Shown here one piece after another: positions 35,131 to 42,850 of a stretch of 64,000 nt of DNA. How positions within the stretch are numbered: the stretch's first letter is position 1; every line of letters begins with the position of its first letter. Position numbers and translations under genes: made by a program. The stretch is from assembly GCF_015477355.1 (NCBI RefSeq), contig NZ_JADLRJ010000022.1:1-64000 (forward strand), read 5' to 3'. This DNA is from Nocardia blacklockiae (GTDB lineage: Bacteria; Actinomycetota; Actinomycetes; Mycobacteriales; Mycobacteriaceae). The notes beneath the pieces were generated by a model that did not search any database, was not told the origin of the DNA, and worked only from the letters and a program-made list of their open reading frames with translations.

Positions 35131-35907
35131 TCACGCCGTGGCGTTCGGCCCGATCCAGTCCGCGAACAACCGGTCCACCCCGCCGGTCGCGGTCTGGGCG
35201 GCGAGCCAGGCGTTCACCTCGGCGGCCAGCAGCGGGTCGTTCTTGCGGAGCAGGAACACCTTGCCGAAGGAGTCGAACGGCCGCTCGGGGTGCAGCACGG
35301 TCAGGTCGGGGTGGGTGCGCACGCGATAGCGCCCCTCGACCGAATCGGTGGCGAACACGTCGGCGCGGCCCTGCGCGATCTCGTCGAAGATGGTGACGTT
35401 GTCGGGCCACAGCGTGAGTTGCGCGTCCGGGAAGTTCTTGCGCGCGAACTCCTCGTTGGTGCCGCCGCGGTTCACGATGACGCGCACCTCCGGCCGGTTG
35501 ATCTGCTCGATCGTGGCGAACCGGTCGGCGTCGGCGACCCGGGTGATCGGCGCCTTGCCGTCGGTGCCGTAGGTCATCGAGAAGTCCGAGAAGGCCCGCC
35601 GCGCAGGCGAATCGGAGATGCCGCCCGCGGCGATGTCACAGTTCAGCGGCGCGAAGTCGGTCTTCAGGGACGACCAGGTGGTCGGGACGAACTCGACCGG
35701 CCGCCGCAGGGTCTCCCCCAGGCCGCGCGCCAGATCGATGTCCACGCCCCGGAATCCGCCGTGGCCGTCGGACACCGAGTACGGCGGATAGTCGCCGGTG
35801 GTGCACACCCGCAGGGCGGCCGGGTCCTGGGCGGTCGCCGGGACCACCGCGGCGCACAGGGCAATCACTCCGGCCGCCAACGCGGCCATGGCATGTCGAA
35901 CTCGCAT
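35131..35907 (-). CDS. Secreted PheC-like cyclohexadienyl (arogenate/prephenate) dehydratase
   Basis: This 258-residue protein has a signal peptide (H-A-M-A-A-L-A-A-G-V-I-A-L then A-T-A-Q) and a type II periplasmic binding fold. It matches the secreted cyclohexadienyl dehydratase PheC of Pseudomonas: R-V-C-T-T-G-D-Y-P-P-Y, V-P-T-T-W-S-S-L, V-I-V-N-R-G-G-T-N-E-E-F-A, P-D-N-V-T-I-F-D-E-I and A-T-D-S-V-E. The R-G-G-T-N-E loop and the D-S-V-E acid are those of the dehydratase rather than of amino-acid binders. It would make phenylpyruvate or phenylalanine outside the membrane. No ABC permease adjoins. ATG 35907 is preferred over GTG 35916. Confidence 0.72.
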   Translation of the reverse strand: MRVRHAMAALAAGVIALCAAVVPATAQDPAALRVCTTGDYPPYSVSDGHGGFRGVDIDLARGLGETLRRPVEFVPTTWSSLKTDFAPLNCDIAAGGISDSPARRAFSDFSMTYGTDGKAPITRVADADRFATIEQINRPEVRVIVNRGGTNEEFARKNFPDAQLTLWPDNVTIFDEIAQGRADVFATDSVEGRYRVRTHPDLTVLHPERPFDSFGKVFLLRKNDPLLAAEVNAWLAAQTATGGVDRLFADWIGPNATA

Positions 35908-35932
35908 AGGACGCACGACGCTAGCAGACGAC

Positions 35933-36277
35933 TCAGCGCTCGTTGCGCGCCTTCGGGTAGCGCGCCTGGTGGGCGACCCAGCCGGCCATCCGCGCCCAGT
36001 GCCCCTTGGCGGGGGTGACCACGGAGGTCAGCTCGCGGTCCCAGTGCTCGGTCTCGCTCAGGCCTTTCACGGACTCCACCAGCGACTTCGCGGCGGCCAG
36101 ATCGTCGACGACCCGGTCGCCCAGCACGCCGTCGGCACCGACGAGGGTGACCCGGACGCCGATGCGGCCGATCGGCTGCAGCACGGCCGTGGCGGACCCG
36201 CCGTGCTCGGAGACGAACTTCTGCACCGAGTCCACGACGGACGACGACAGCTTCGCGGGGGCTGCGGTATCGCTCAT
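35933..36277 (-). CDS. Conserved hypothetical protein (114 aa)
   Basis: This 114-residue soluble protein has a central segment G-R-I-G-V-R-V-T-L-V-G-A-D-G-V-L-G-D-R-V-V-D-D and a W-V-A-H-Q-A-R-Y-P-K-A-R tail. It has no signal peptide or membrane segment and I do not recognise a named family. Its N-terminal helix (S-S-S-V-V-D-S-V-Q-K-F) and mostly alpha/beta mixture suggest a small globular protein. It is divergent from qor, 81 nt away; the neighbourhood is conserved in mycobacteria but I cannot assign it a specific locus. Confidence 0.6.
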   Translation of the reverse strand: MSDTAAPAKLSSSVVDSVQKFVSEHGGSATAVLQPIGRIGVRVTLVGADGVLGDRVVDDLAAAKSLVESVKGLSETEHWDRELTSVVTPAKGHWARMAGWVAHQARYPKARNER

Positions 36278-36358
36278 GCGGCCGAGTTTACCGTCCAGTA
36301 GGTTCCGGTCCACCGCCCGGCGGCCGCCGTCGCGGGGCCCGGGGTGTAGAACGTTGTC

Positions 36359-37324
36359 ATGCGCGCCATTCAGGTTTCCGAACACGGTGGTCCCGAGGTC
36401 CTGCGGCTCGTCGAGGCGCCGGATCCCGAGGCCGGCGCCGGGCAGCTGCTGGTGACCACCGACGCGATCGGCGTCAATTTCATCGACACCTACATCCGCA
36501 CCGGCACTTATCCGCAGGAGGTGCCCTACATCCCCGGCACGGAAGGCACGGGCACGGTCACCGCGCTCGGGCCCGGGGTGACCGAGTTCGCCGTCGGCGA
36601 CCGGGTGGCCTGGGCGTCCGCGCCCGGCAGCTACGCCGAGCAGGTCGTGGTGCCCGCGGCCGTCGCGGTGCCGGTTCCGGCGGGCGTCGAGGCGGCGGTG
36701 GCCGCGTCGGCGCTGTTGCAGGGCATGACGGCGCACTACCTCCTCGAATCGATCTACACGCCCCAACCCGGCGAGTCGATCCTCGTGCACGCGGGCGCGG
36801 GCGGTGTGGGTCTGCTGCTGACCCAGTTGGCCGCGGCGCGCGGCGCGCGGGTCATCACGACCGTCTCGACCGACGAGAAGGAGGCGCTCTCGCGCGAGGC
36901 GGGCGCGGCCGAGGTGCTGCGCTACGGCGACGATCTCGCGCGGCAGGTGCGCGAGCTGACCGACGGGGTCGGCGTGGCGGCGGTGTACGACGGCGTCGGC
37001 AAGGCCACCTTCGACGCCAGCCTGGCGTCGTTGCGCGTGCGCGGCATGCTGGCGCTGTTCGGCGCGGCGAGCGGACCGGTGCCGCCGGTCGACCCGCAAC
37101 GGCTCAACCGCGGCGGATCCCTGTTCCTGACCCGGCCCGCCCTCGTCCACTACACCCGCGACCGCGACGAATTGCGCTGGCGCGCAGGCGATATCTTCGA
37201 CGCCCTCGCCGCGGGCAAGCTGCACGTCCGGATCGGCGCGCGCTACCCCCTCGCGGAAGCCGAACGCGCACACCGGGACCTGGAAGCCCGCAAGACCACG
37301 GGCTCCATAGTCCTGGAACCCTGA
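36359..37324 (+). CDS. qor: NADPH:quinone oxidoreductase (Qor)
   Basis: This 321-residue medium-chain zinc-independent reductase has the Rossmann motif H-A-G-A-G-G-V-G-L-L-L (about residue 145) and the GroES-like N-half G-V-N-F-I-D-T-Y-I-R-T-G-T-Y. The Q-G-M-T-A-H-Y-L-L motif is typical of quinone reductases. It reduces quinones with NADPH, which the neighbouring pentose phosphate genes would supply. The position corresponds to Rv1454c in M. tuberculosis. Confidence 0.92.
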   Translation: MRAIQVSEHGGPEVLRLVEAPDPEAGAGQLLVTTDAIGVNFIDTYIRTGTYPQEVPYIPGTEGTGTVTALGPGVTEFAVGDRVAWASAPGSYAEQVVVPAAVAVPVPAGVEAAVAASALLQGMTAHYLLESIYTPQPGESILVHAGAGGVGLLLTQLAAARGARVITTVSTDEKEALSREAGAAEVLRYGDDLARQVRELTDGVGVAAVYDGVGKATFDASLASLRVRGMLALFGAASGPVPPVDPQRLNRGGSLFLTRPALVHYTRDRDELRWRAGDIFDALAAGKLHVRIGARYPLAEAERAHRDLEARKTTGSIVLEP

Positions 37325-37385
37325 CGCACGAGCCAGTCACGCCAGGCGTCGATCGGCATAGCCTCGACCCCGACGCACGGGGCCG

Positions 37386-38270
37386 TCATGCCACGGCGTG
37401 CCAGCGGGCGTCGGTCTGTTCCGGGTCGCGCAGGCTGCGGAGGCGGTGGCGTAGTTCGTTGCCCGCTGCCGCGTCGCCCTGTTCGGCGCGGCGGATGTAG
37501 GAGGTCAGCGTGTGCAGGTCGCGCATGGCGGCCAGGATCGGGAAGCCCGGCCAGGTGCGCACGTCCCAGCCGTACGCGAGGGCGAATTCACGCAGTTCGT
37601 GTTCGGTGTGGCCGAAGCGGAACCCGCCCTGGTAGGTGTTGACCAGGTCCAGTTCGCGGGGCGCGATGCTGGCCTCGTCCCAGTCCCCGAGCAGCGCCGA
37701 CTCGTGGTTCCACAGCGTGTTGCCGGGATAGGCGTCGCCGTGCACGAGGCCCACGCCCAGCACGGAATCCAGCCGGTCGTACTTCTCGATCAGCACGGCC
37801 GCCTTCTCCGCGAGCCAGTGCCGGTCGGGTGCGCCGAGCACGCGCGGGGCCGCCGCGAGGGTCTGGGTGAGCCCGGCCAGCGGCACATACCTCGGCAGCG
37901 GGAACGGCGGCGCGGCCGTCCGGTGCAGCTGCCGCAGGATGCCGCCGAGTTCGCGCGCGGGCGGACGCGGCCGGGCGTGCTGCGGGTAGTACCGCCAGAA
38001 CGTGACGGTCGCGCCGTGGCAGTGCACCGGGCGATCGATCAGCGGTTCGGTGACGGGCAGGCCGTGCCGGCTCAGCCAGCGCGCGACGGTCACCGCGGTG
38101 TCGGCGCGGATCCCGTGCTCCGGTGAGCGCGAGATGCGCACGACCACGCGATCGTCGACGACATAGACGGCGTTGGAGTGCGCCCGCAGCAGGTGCGCGC
38201 CCTCGGCGCGCAAACCCACCTGGCGACAGGCCGAGAGGAGAATCTGTTCGGTCGATACGTCGATCATCAC
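37386..38270 (-). CDS. Aminoglycoside-phosphotransferase-like kinase
   Basis: This 294-residue protein kinase-like fold has the catalytic loop G-L-V-H-G-D-A-Y-P-G-N (H-G-D-x-x-x-x-N) and D-W-D-E-A (the DFG-like metal site). The N-lobe has V-V-D-D-R-V-V-V-R-I-S-R and R-W-L-S-R-H-G-L-P-V. It is downstream of, and overlaps by 4 nt, the XRE regulator gene. This arrangement recurs in actinobacteria, where such proteins are usually uncharacterised. The substrate could be an antibiotic or a metabolite. MIDVS at 38267 is an alternative start. Confidence 0.82.
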   Translation of the reverse strand: MMIDVSTEQILLSACRQVGLRAEGAHLLRAHSNAVYVVDDRVVVRISRSPEHGIRADTAVTVARWLSRHGLPVTEPLIDRPVHCHGATVTFWRYYPQHARPRPPARELGGILRQLHRTAAPPFPLPRYVPLAGLTQTLAAAPRVLGAPDRHWLAEKAAVLIEKYDRLDSVLGVGLVHGDAYPGNTLWNHESALLGDWDEASIAPRELDLVNTYQGGFRFGHTEHELREFALAYGWDVRTWPGFPILAAMRDLHTLTSYIRRAEQGDAAAGNELRHRLRSLRDPEQTDARWHAVA

Positions 38271-39490
38271 TTTGCCGGAGGTTCGCAGAGGGGAAACGAC
38301 GCGAGTGCCTCACGCAGGCTCGCGACGGCCGGAGACTGTGGGCACGCGGCGGCACCGAGGTGCTGTCCCACCTGCTTCATACCCTCGATCACCGGGTGTA
38401 TGCGCTGGCCGGGGGGAAGTTGCAGAACCGGTGCCAAGATCTCGGCGGCGTCGTCGACCGCCTGCCGGGCGATCGAGGCGATGGCGATGTCGGCGCGCGC
38501 CAGCGCCTCGTCGCCGTAGCTGCGTTCGTCGCTCGGACCTGCGGCGTAGGCGGCGATCGCGTCGGTGGCCCAGCGTTCGGCCTGCTGATAGTCGCCGATC
38601 AGGCGAAAAGTGCTGCCCGCGTAGTAGGAAGCCTTCGCCGCCGGGAACCGCAGCACCCCGCCGAACCCGGTGACATCGTCGCGATCGGCCGGCTGCTGCG
38701 CGGCGGCCACCGCCCGCGCGACCGCCGCGCGGGCCTCCTCGACCCGGCCCAGCCGCGCCGCACAGCGCGCCTCCAGCGCGGCCAGCCGGACCCGCTGCTC
38801 CCCGGCCGGTGCCACCGCCGTGCCCCGCTGCGCGAATTCCAGAGCGCGCGAGGGGTTTCCGCTCCACTCGGCGATCAGCGCCTTGGTGCCGGCCAGCCAC
38901 GCCAGCAGGCCGGTGTGCTCGGCCTGCTGCGCCAGCCGCTCGGCGGCCATCGCGTGCTGCATGGCGGCCATCGGCCGGCCGAGATTCCCGGTGAGCTGGG
39001 CCAGCAAAGCGACCGCCACACCGCCGAGGAACATCAGCTCCCGCGCCTGGGTCGGCGCGGGCCCCGCGCGCAACAACTGCCACACCTGGTCGCGCAGCGC
39101 TTGCAGGTCGTCGAGTAGCGGGCGCGGCGGCGAGTGCACGTAACTCGTGGCGATCCGGGCGATTTCGTAGTTCAGGCTCTCCACCGACAACCGCCCCGAA
39201 CGGTCGTCGGTGGCCCAGTCGGCGAACGCCAGCGAATCCGCGGCGGCCGCGCTGATCTCGTCGGCGGCGGTGGCCCCGCCGCCGGTGGCCAGGCGGATCA
39301 GCGAACCGGCGGCGTCGAGTTCGGTGTCCAGGGCCTGCACGATCTGGGACGGCGGCTTGCGGATGCCGTTCTCGATCCGCGACAGCGCGCCGACGTCGTA
39401 ACGGATACTCTTCGCGAGGCCGCGCAGAGTCAGGTTGCGCTGCAGGCGAAGTCGCCGCAGCTCACTACCGAAGGCTTGCCAGTCGTTCAT
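38267..39490 (-). CDS. XRE-family regulator with TPR-like sensor region
   Basis: This 407-residue protein has an N-terminal helix-turn-helix (L-R-R-L-R-L-Q-R-N-L-T-L-R-G-L-A-K-S and L-S-R-I-E-N-G). The remaining ~320 residues are alpha-helical and alanine-rich, with repeats such as A-E-R-L-A-Q-Q-A-E-H and A-L-E-F-A-Q-R-G-T-A, consistent with TPR-like superhelical sensing. Such proteins usually pair with a small effector gene. It is coupled to the downstream kinase by a 4-nt overlap. ATG 39490 (MNDWQAFGSEL) is the standard start. Confidence 0.82.
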   Translation of the reverse strand: MNDWQAFGSELRRLRLQRNLTLRGLAKSIRYDVGALSRIENGIRKPPSQIVQALDTELDAAGSLIRLATGGGATAADEISAAAADSLAFADWATDDRSGRLSVESLNYEIARIATSYVHSPPRPLLDDLQALRDQVWQLLRAGPAPTQARELMFLGGVAVALLAQLTGNLGRPMAAMQHAMAAERLAQQAEHTGLLAWLAGTKALIAEWSGNPSRALEFAQRGTAVAPAGEQRVRLAALEARCAARLGRVEEARAAVARAVAAAQQPADRDDVTGFGGVLRFPAAKASYYAGSTFRLIGDYQQAERWATDAIAAYAAGPSDERSYGDEALARADIAIASIARQAVDDAAEILAPVLQLPPGQRIHPVIEGMKQVGQHLGAAACPQSPAVASLREALASFPLCEPPAK

Positions 39491-39680
39491 ACAGCTAACA
39501 ATTCCGTTCCCGCGCAACGACTTCGACCAGCGTTGCAGTCCTTGGCAACGACCGGCAACACAGCAACGCTATCGCATCGCGGCCGAATGCAAGCACAATT
39601 GCACAAACATTCGGCGCCCGCGGCCGGTCGCGGATCTCGGGAACCGAAGACGAACCATCGGCATCGCAACGAGGCAGACC

Positions 39681-39890
39681 ATGGCTTACTTCCCGGAGAC
39701 CGGTGGCCGTACGCCGACGATTGCCGGTGTGCCGCCCAGACAGTGCCGTGCCCCGCGCACGAGATTGCCGAGCGGGCCCGTGCCCGCCGCGGCGCGCGAT
39801 CGCGTGCGCCCCGCAACCATCCGGCGTCGCCCCGCGCGCCGAATTCGTCCACTGCGGCACACTTCCGGCGACCGGAGGTGCGGCCGATGA
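39681..39890 (+). CDS. Small ORF of uncertain status (69 aa)
   Basis: ATG 39681 opens MAYFPETGGRTPTIAGVPPR and runs 69 residues to 39890. The sequence then becomes arginine/proline-rich. It sits between the XRE start and another small gene. Coding status is doubtful: no ribosome binding site was noted and no homologous family was recognised. Confidence 0.3.
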   Translation: MAYFPETGGRTPTIAGVPPRQCRAPRTRLPSGPVPAAARDRVRPATIRRRPARRIRPLRHTSGDRRCGR

Positions 39891-39913
39891 CCGTCCCGAA
39901 ACTGCGGTGAGCC

Positions 39914-40177
39914 GTGCGTACGGATCCACACACCCCCTGCGCGCCCATGCCGGCCCCGCCGGTCGACCAGTGGCAGGACGCTGTGTGCACACCTTCGGAT
40001 GAGGTGCACATCCGGCTGCGCTTTCCCTTCGGCGGTGTCGCGGTGGACTACCGCGCGCCGCGCCGGGTGGCGGGCCGGGTCGCGCTGGAGCTGCAGCGGT
40101 ACGGCGTCGAGGTCACCATCGACGACGAGACGAACGCCGCGCACCCGCCCCTGCCCGACGCGCACGCCTGGGAGTAG
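39914..40177 (+). CDS. Small hypothetical protein (87 aa)
   Basis: GTG 39914 encodes 87 residues. The central segment V-H-I-R-L-R-F-P-F-G-G-V-A-V-D-Y-R-A-P-R-R-V-A looks like a folded beta-alpha domain, and the end is D-D-E-T-N-A-A-H-P-P-L-P-D-A-H-A-W-E. There is no clear motif for a known family. It may belong to the set of short proteins found beside XRE regulators in actinobacteria. Function unknown. Confidence 0.55.
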   Translation: MRTDPHTPCAPMPAPPVDQWQDAVCTPSDEVHIRLRFPFGGVAVDYRAPRRVAGRVALELQRYGVEVTIDDETNAAHPPLPDAHAWE

Positions 40178-40305
40178 ACGGCGAAAGCAGCCCGGCACCA
40201 CGGGTTTTCGCGGCTCCGCGCCGTCGGCGGCGACGGGGGACAGCGTTGCATTCGCCGGACCCGGCCGAACTCGTGGCCGACCGGCGGTGGCCATGGCTGC
40301 GGGCG

Positions 40306-40926
40306 TCAGTAGTCGCGACCGGTGAGGCCCCGGTAGACGAACCTCGTCAGGTGCTCGACGGCTTCCTCGTCGGTCAGTCGCACCGTGCCCTGCTCCACCG
40401 CTTCGAGCAGGGCGTGCACGGTGAGGAACATGAGCGCCAGGCTGCCGTCCGGGGTGCTCGGCAGGCGCAGCCCGGCCGCGGCGAATCCGTCCAGATGGTC
40501 GCCGAGTTCGGCCCGCTGCTCGACCGCGAACCGGGCGGTGAGCCGCGCGAAGTCCTCGTTCACCAAGGCCGCCTGGTTCACCGCGCGCAGCACCGGCCAG
40601 TTCCGGCGCGAGAAGGTCCAGTACTGCTCGATGTGGAATCGCACCGCGTCCGGATCGGTGAAGTCCGGATTGTGCCCCGCCTCTTCGGCGGCGGTGTCGC
40701 CCTGCGCCGCGAAGTCCGCGAGCAGCGCCTGCAGCAGCTCTTCCTTGCTCGCGAAGTGGTTGTAGAACGACCCGGCCGCGCGCCCGGCCGCCGCGGTGAT
40801 GTCGGTGATCTTGGTGTTCAGGTACCCGCGCTCGGCGAACAGCCGGCGCGCCGCGTCCTTGAGCGCCTGTTCGGTTTCCGCCGAACGCTCCTTGCGCCGA
40901 CTCGCCTGCCCGCGATCCGTGGCCAT
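40306..40926 (-). CDS. TetR-family transcriptional regulator
   Basis: This 206-residue repressor has an N-terminal helix-turn-helix: A-A-R-R-L-F-A-E-R-G-Y, then T-K-I-T-D-I-T-A-A-A-G-R-A-A-G-S-F-Y-N-H-F-A-S-K-E. The C-terminal ligand domain is about residues 75-200. It is divergent from an FAD monooxygenase gene 83 nt away, and an inverted repeat TGAATCCA-N13-TGGATTCA lies between them over a promoter. I infer that it represses the monooxygenase and is released by its substrate. Confidence 0.9.
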   Translation of the reverse strand: MATDRGQASRRKERSAETEQALKDAARRLFAERGYLNTKITDITAAAGRAAGSFYNHFASKEELLQALLADFAAQGDTAAEEAGHNPDFTDPDAVRFHIEQYWTFSRRNWPVLRAVNQAALVNEDFARLTARFAVEQRAELGDHLDGFAAAGLRLPSTPDGSLALMFLTVHALLEAVEQGTVRLTDEEAVEHLTRFVYRGLTGRDY

Positions 40927-40937
40927 CCACCACCTCC

Positions 40938-40995
40938 TTGACAGCGGACCCTACCAATCACAATACTGAATCCAGTTTCACTGAATATGGATTCA
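40938..40995 (+). promoter_or_regulatory. Promoter and operator between tetR-type gene and FAD monooxygenase
   Basis: TTGACA at 40938-40943 and AATACT at 40962-40967 form a plausible -35/-10 pair for the plus strand. An inverted repeat TGAATCCA (40967-40974) / TGGATTCA (40988-40995), centre to centre about 21 nt, begins at the -10, as expected for a TetR operator. It occludes the transcription start of the monooxygenase. Confidence 0.62.
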
Positions 40996-41009
40996 TATTG
41001 GAGGACACG

Positions 41010-42476
41010 GTGTCATCGCAGGTACTCATCGCCGGAGCCGGGCCGACCGGGCTCACCCTCGCCATCGACCTCGCCCGCCGGGGTATCGGGGTCCGGATCG
41101 TCGACCGGGCCGCCGAGTTCTTCGCCGGGTCGCGCGGCGACGGCATCCAGCCGCGCACGCTGGAGGTGTTCGACGATCTGGGCGTCCTCGACGCGGTGCT
41201 GGCCGCGGGCGCGCCGCCGGCCCCGATGCGGGCCTATCTGAGCGGGGAGTTCGCCGGAGAGCGCCGGATGACGGAGGTCCGGGAGCCGACATCGGCTGTG
41301 CCGTACCCGAACCCGTGGGTACTCGGCCAGTCCGACACCGAGGCGATCCTGCGCGAGCGGCTCGCCGGACTCGGGGTGCGGGTCGAATTGTGCACGGCGC
41401 TGCGCGATGTCACGCAGGACGACGACGGCGTCGCCGCGACGCTGGACGGGCCCGGCGGCGCCGAGACCGTGCGCGTGGACTATCTCGTCGGCGCGGACGG
41501 CGGCGGCAGCACGGTGCGCAAGGCACTCGGCATCGCGTTCGAGGGCAGCACCGACGAGTCGCTGCGGATGCTGCTCGGCGACGTCCGCGCGGACGCGCTC
41601 GATCACGACTACGGCTACTGGTTCGCCGACCGCGACGCGCCGATGCGCGGAATCGCCTTGAGCCCCTTGCCCGGCCGCCGACTGTTCCAGTTCGCGGCAC
41701 CACTGGCAGACGACACCGCACCGACGCGCACGGGGTTGCAGAGTCTGGTCGACCGGTTCGCCGGGCGCGCGGACATCGAACTCGCGGAGCCGGTCTGGTC
41801 GACGGTGTGGCGGCCGAACGTCCGGCTGGCGCAACGCTTCCGGGTCGGGCGGGTGTTCCTGGCCGGTGACGCCGCGCACGTGCATCCGCCGACCGGCGGG
41901 CAGGGCATGAACACCGGTGTCCAGGACGCTTACAACCTCGGATGGAAGCTCGCCGCCGCCCTCTCCGGCGACAGCGCGCCGCTCGGCCCGGAGTTTCCCG
42001 GCGACGCGGCGGCCCTGCTCGACAGCTACCAGTCCGAGCGGCGCGCCGTGGCCGCCCGGGTGCTCGGCATCAGCACCGGCCTGCTCGAGAAGCACACCGC
42101 GGGCGACGAGGACGCCATGCGGCGCGGCGAGGAGACCCAGCAACTCGACATCAGTTACCGGAGGCCCGGGGCGGCAGGCGGATTGGCGGCGGGCGACCGG
42201 GCGCCCGACGCGCTGCTGCGCCGGGCGGACGGGACCGCGGTGCGGCTGTTCGATCTGTTCCGGGGACCGCACGCGACCCTCCTGCACTTCGGCACGGCCG
42301 CCACGCCGAACGGCGCAGGGGTGCAGCACTATTCGATAGTCGGGGCGGAGGCGACGCCGCGCGACGGTGAACTCGTCGCGGTCGGCGGGCACGCCTTCGA
42401 CGACTACGCGGCGCGGGCGGGCACCCGGGTTCTGGTTCGCCCGGACGGCTATCTGGGCTGGCGCAGCGACGTCTGA
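41010..42476 (+). CDS. FAD-dependent (class A, PheA/TfdB-type) monooxygenase
   Basis: This 488-residue flavoprotein hydroxylase has a dinucleotide-binding fold at the start (I-A-G-A-G-P-T-G-L). The NADPH/FAD motif is V-G-A-D-G-G-G-S-T-V-R-K, and the second FAD motif is F-L-A-G-D-A-A-H-V-H-P-P-T-G-G-Q-G-M-N-T. A C-terminal ~110 residues look like the thioredoxin-like domain of this class. It probably hydroxylates an aromatic or polyketide, using NADPH. GTG 41010 has a strong TTGGAGG site; the frame from 40938 is not supported. Its divergent TetR neighbour is its likely regulator. Confidence 0.88.
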   Translation: MSSQVLIAGAGPTGLTLAIDLARRGIGVRIVDRAAEFFAGSRGDGIQPRTLEVFDDLGVLDAVLAAGAPPAPMRAYLSGEFAGERRMTEVREPTSAVPYPNPWVLGQSDTEAILRERLAGLGVRVELCTALRDVTQDDDGVAATLDGPGGAETVRVDYLVGADGGGSTVRKALGIAFEGSTDESLRMLLGDVRADALDHDYGYWFADRDAPMRGIALSPLPGRRLFQFAAPLADDTAPTRTGLQSLVDRFAGRADIELAEPVWSTVWRPNVRLAQRFRVGRVFLAGDAAHVHPPTGGQGMNTGVQDAYNLGWKLAAALSGDSAPLGPEFPGDAAALLDSYQSERRAVAARVLGISTGLLEKHTAGDEDAMRRGEETQQLDISYRRPGAAGGLAAGDRAPDALLRRADGTAVRLFDLFRGPHATLLHFGTAATPNGAGVQHYSIVGAEATPRDGELVAVGGHAFDDYAARAGTRVLVRPDGYLGWRSDV

Positions 42477-42850
42477 TCGGTGCGGGCCCCACGGCCGGTC
42501 CGGAGCGGCGAGCGCGAGGAGACTTCCACGGCTCCGTGCGCCGCCCACGGCCGTATCGGCGCGGTACAGCGGCTCCGACCGGCGCGCACCGCTTCGTGAC
42601 CCCCGCGCCTGCCCGGACCTGTGCCGTCGCCGCGAACGGTGGTTGTCTCGGCGGGGGCTACTGGAGAGTATTCGATCCGTTTCCCGGTCGGCTCGTGTAA
42701 AGAGGGGTGACCCGCCCGCGACGCGGCCGTACCGATGCTGGATGATCTGTGCTGCCGCGCAAGCCGATTCGCCCGGTTCGTCGCTTCGACGTACGGACCG
42801 GACGGTCGCGGGGCGGCAGGCAGATACGCATCGATCAGGGGTTGATCAGG
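42477..42850. other. Intergenic region before the NERD-like gene
   Basis: No gene is recognisable here. Near the right edge GATCAGG occurs twice, 2 nt before the downstream ATG and 11 nt earlier. I see no hexamer pair that I trust, nor a terminator. Confidence 0.4.
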
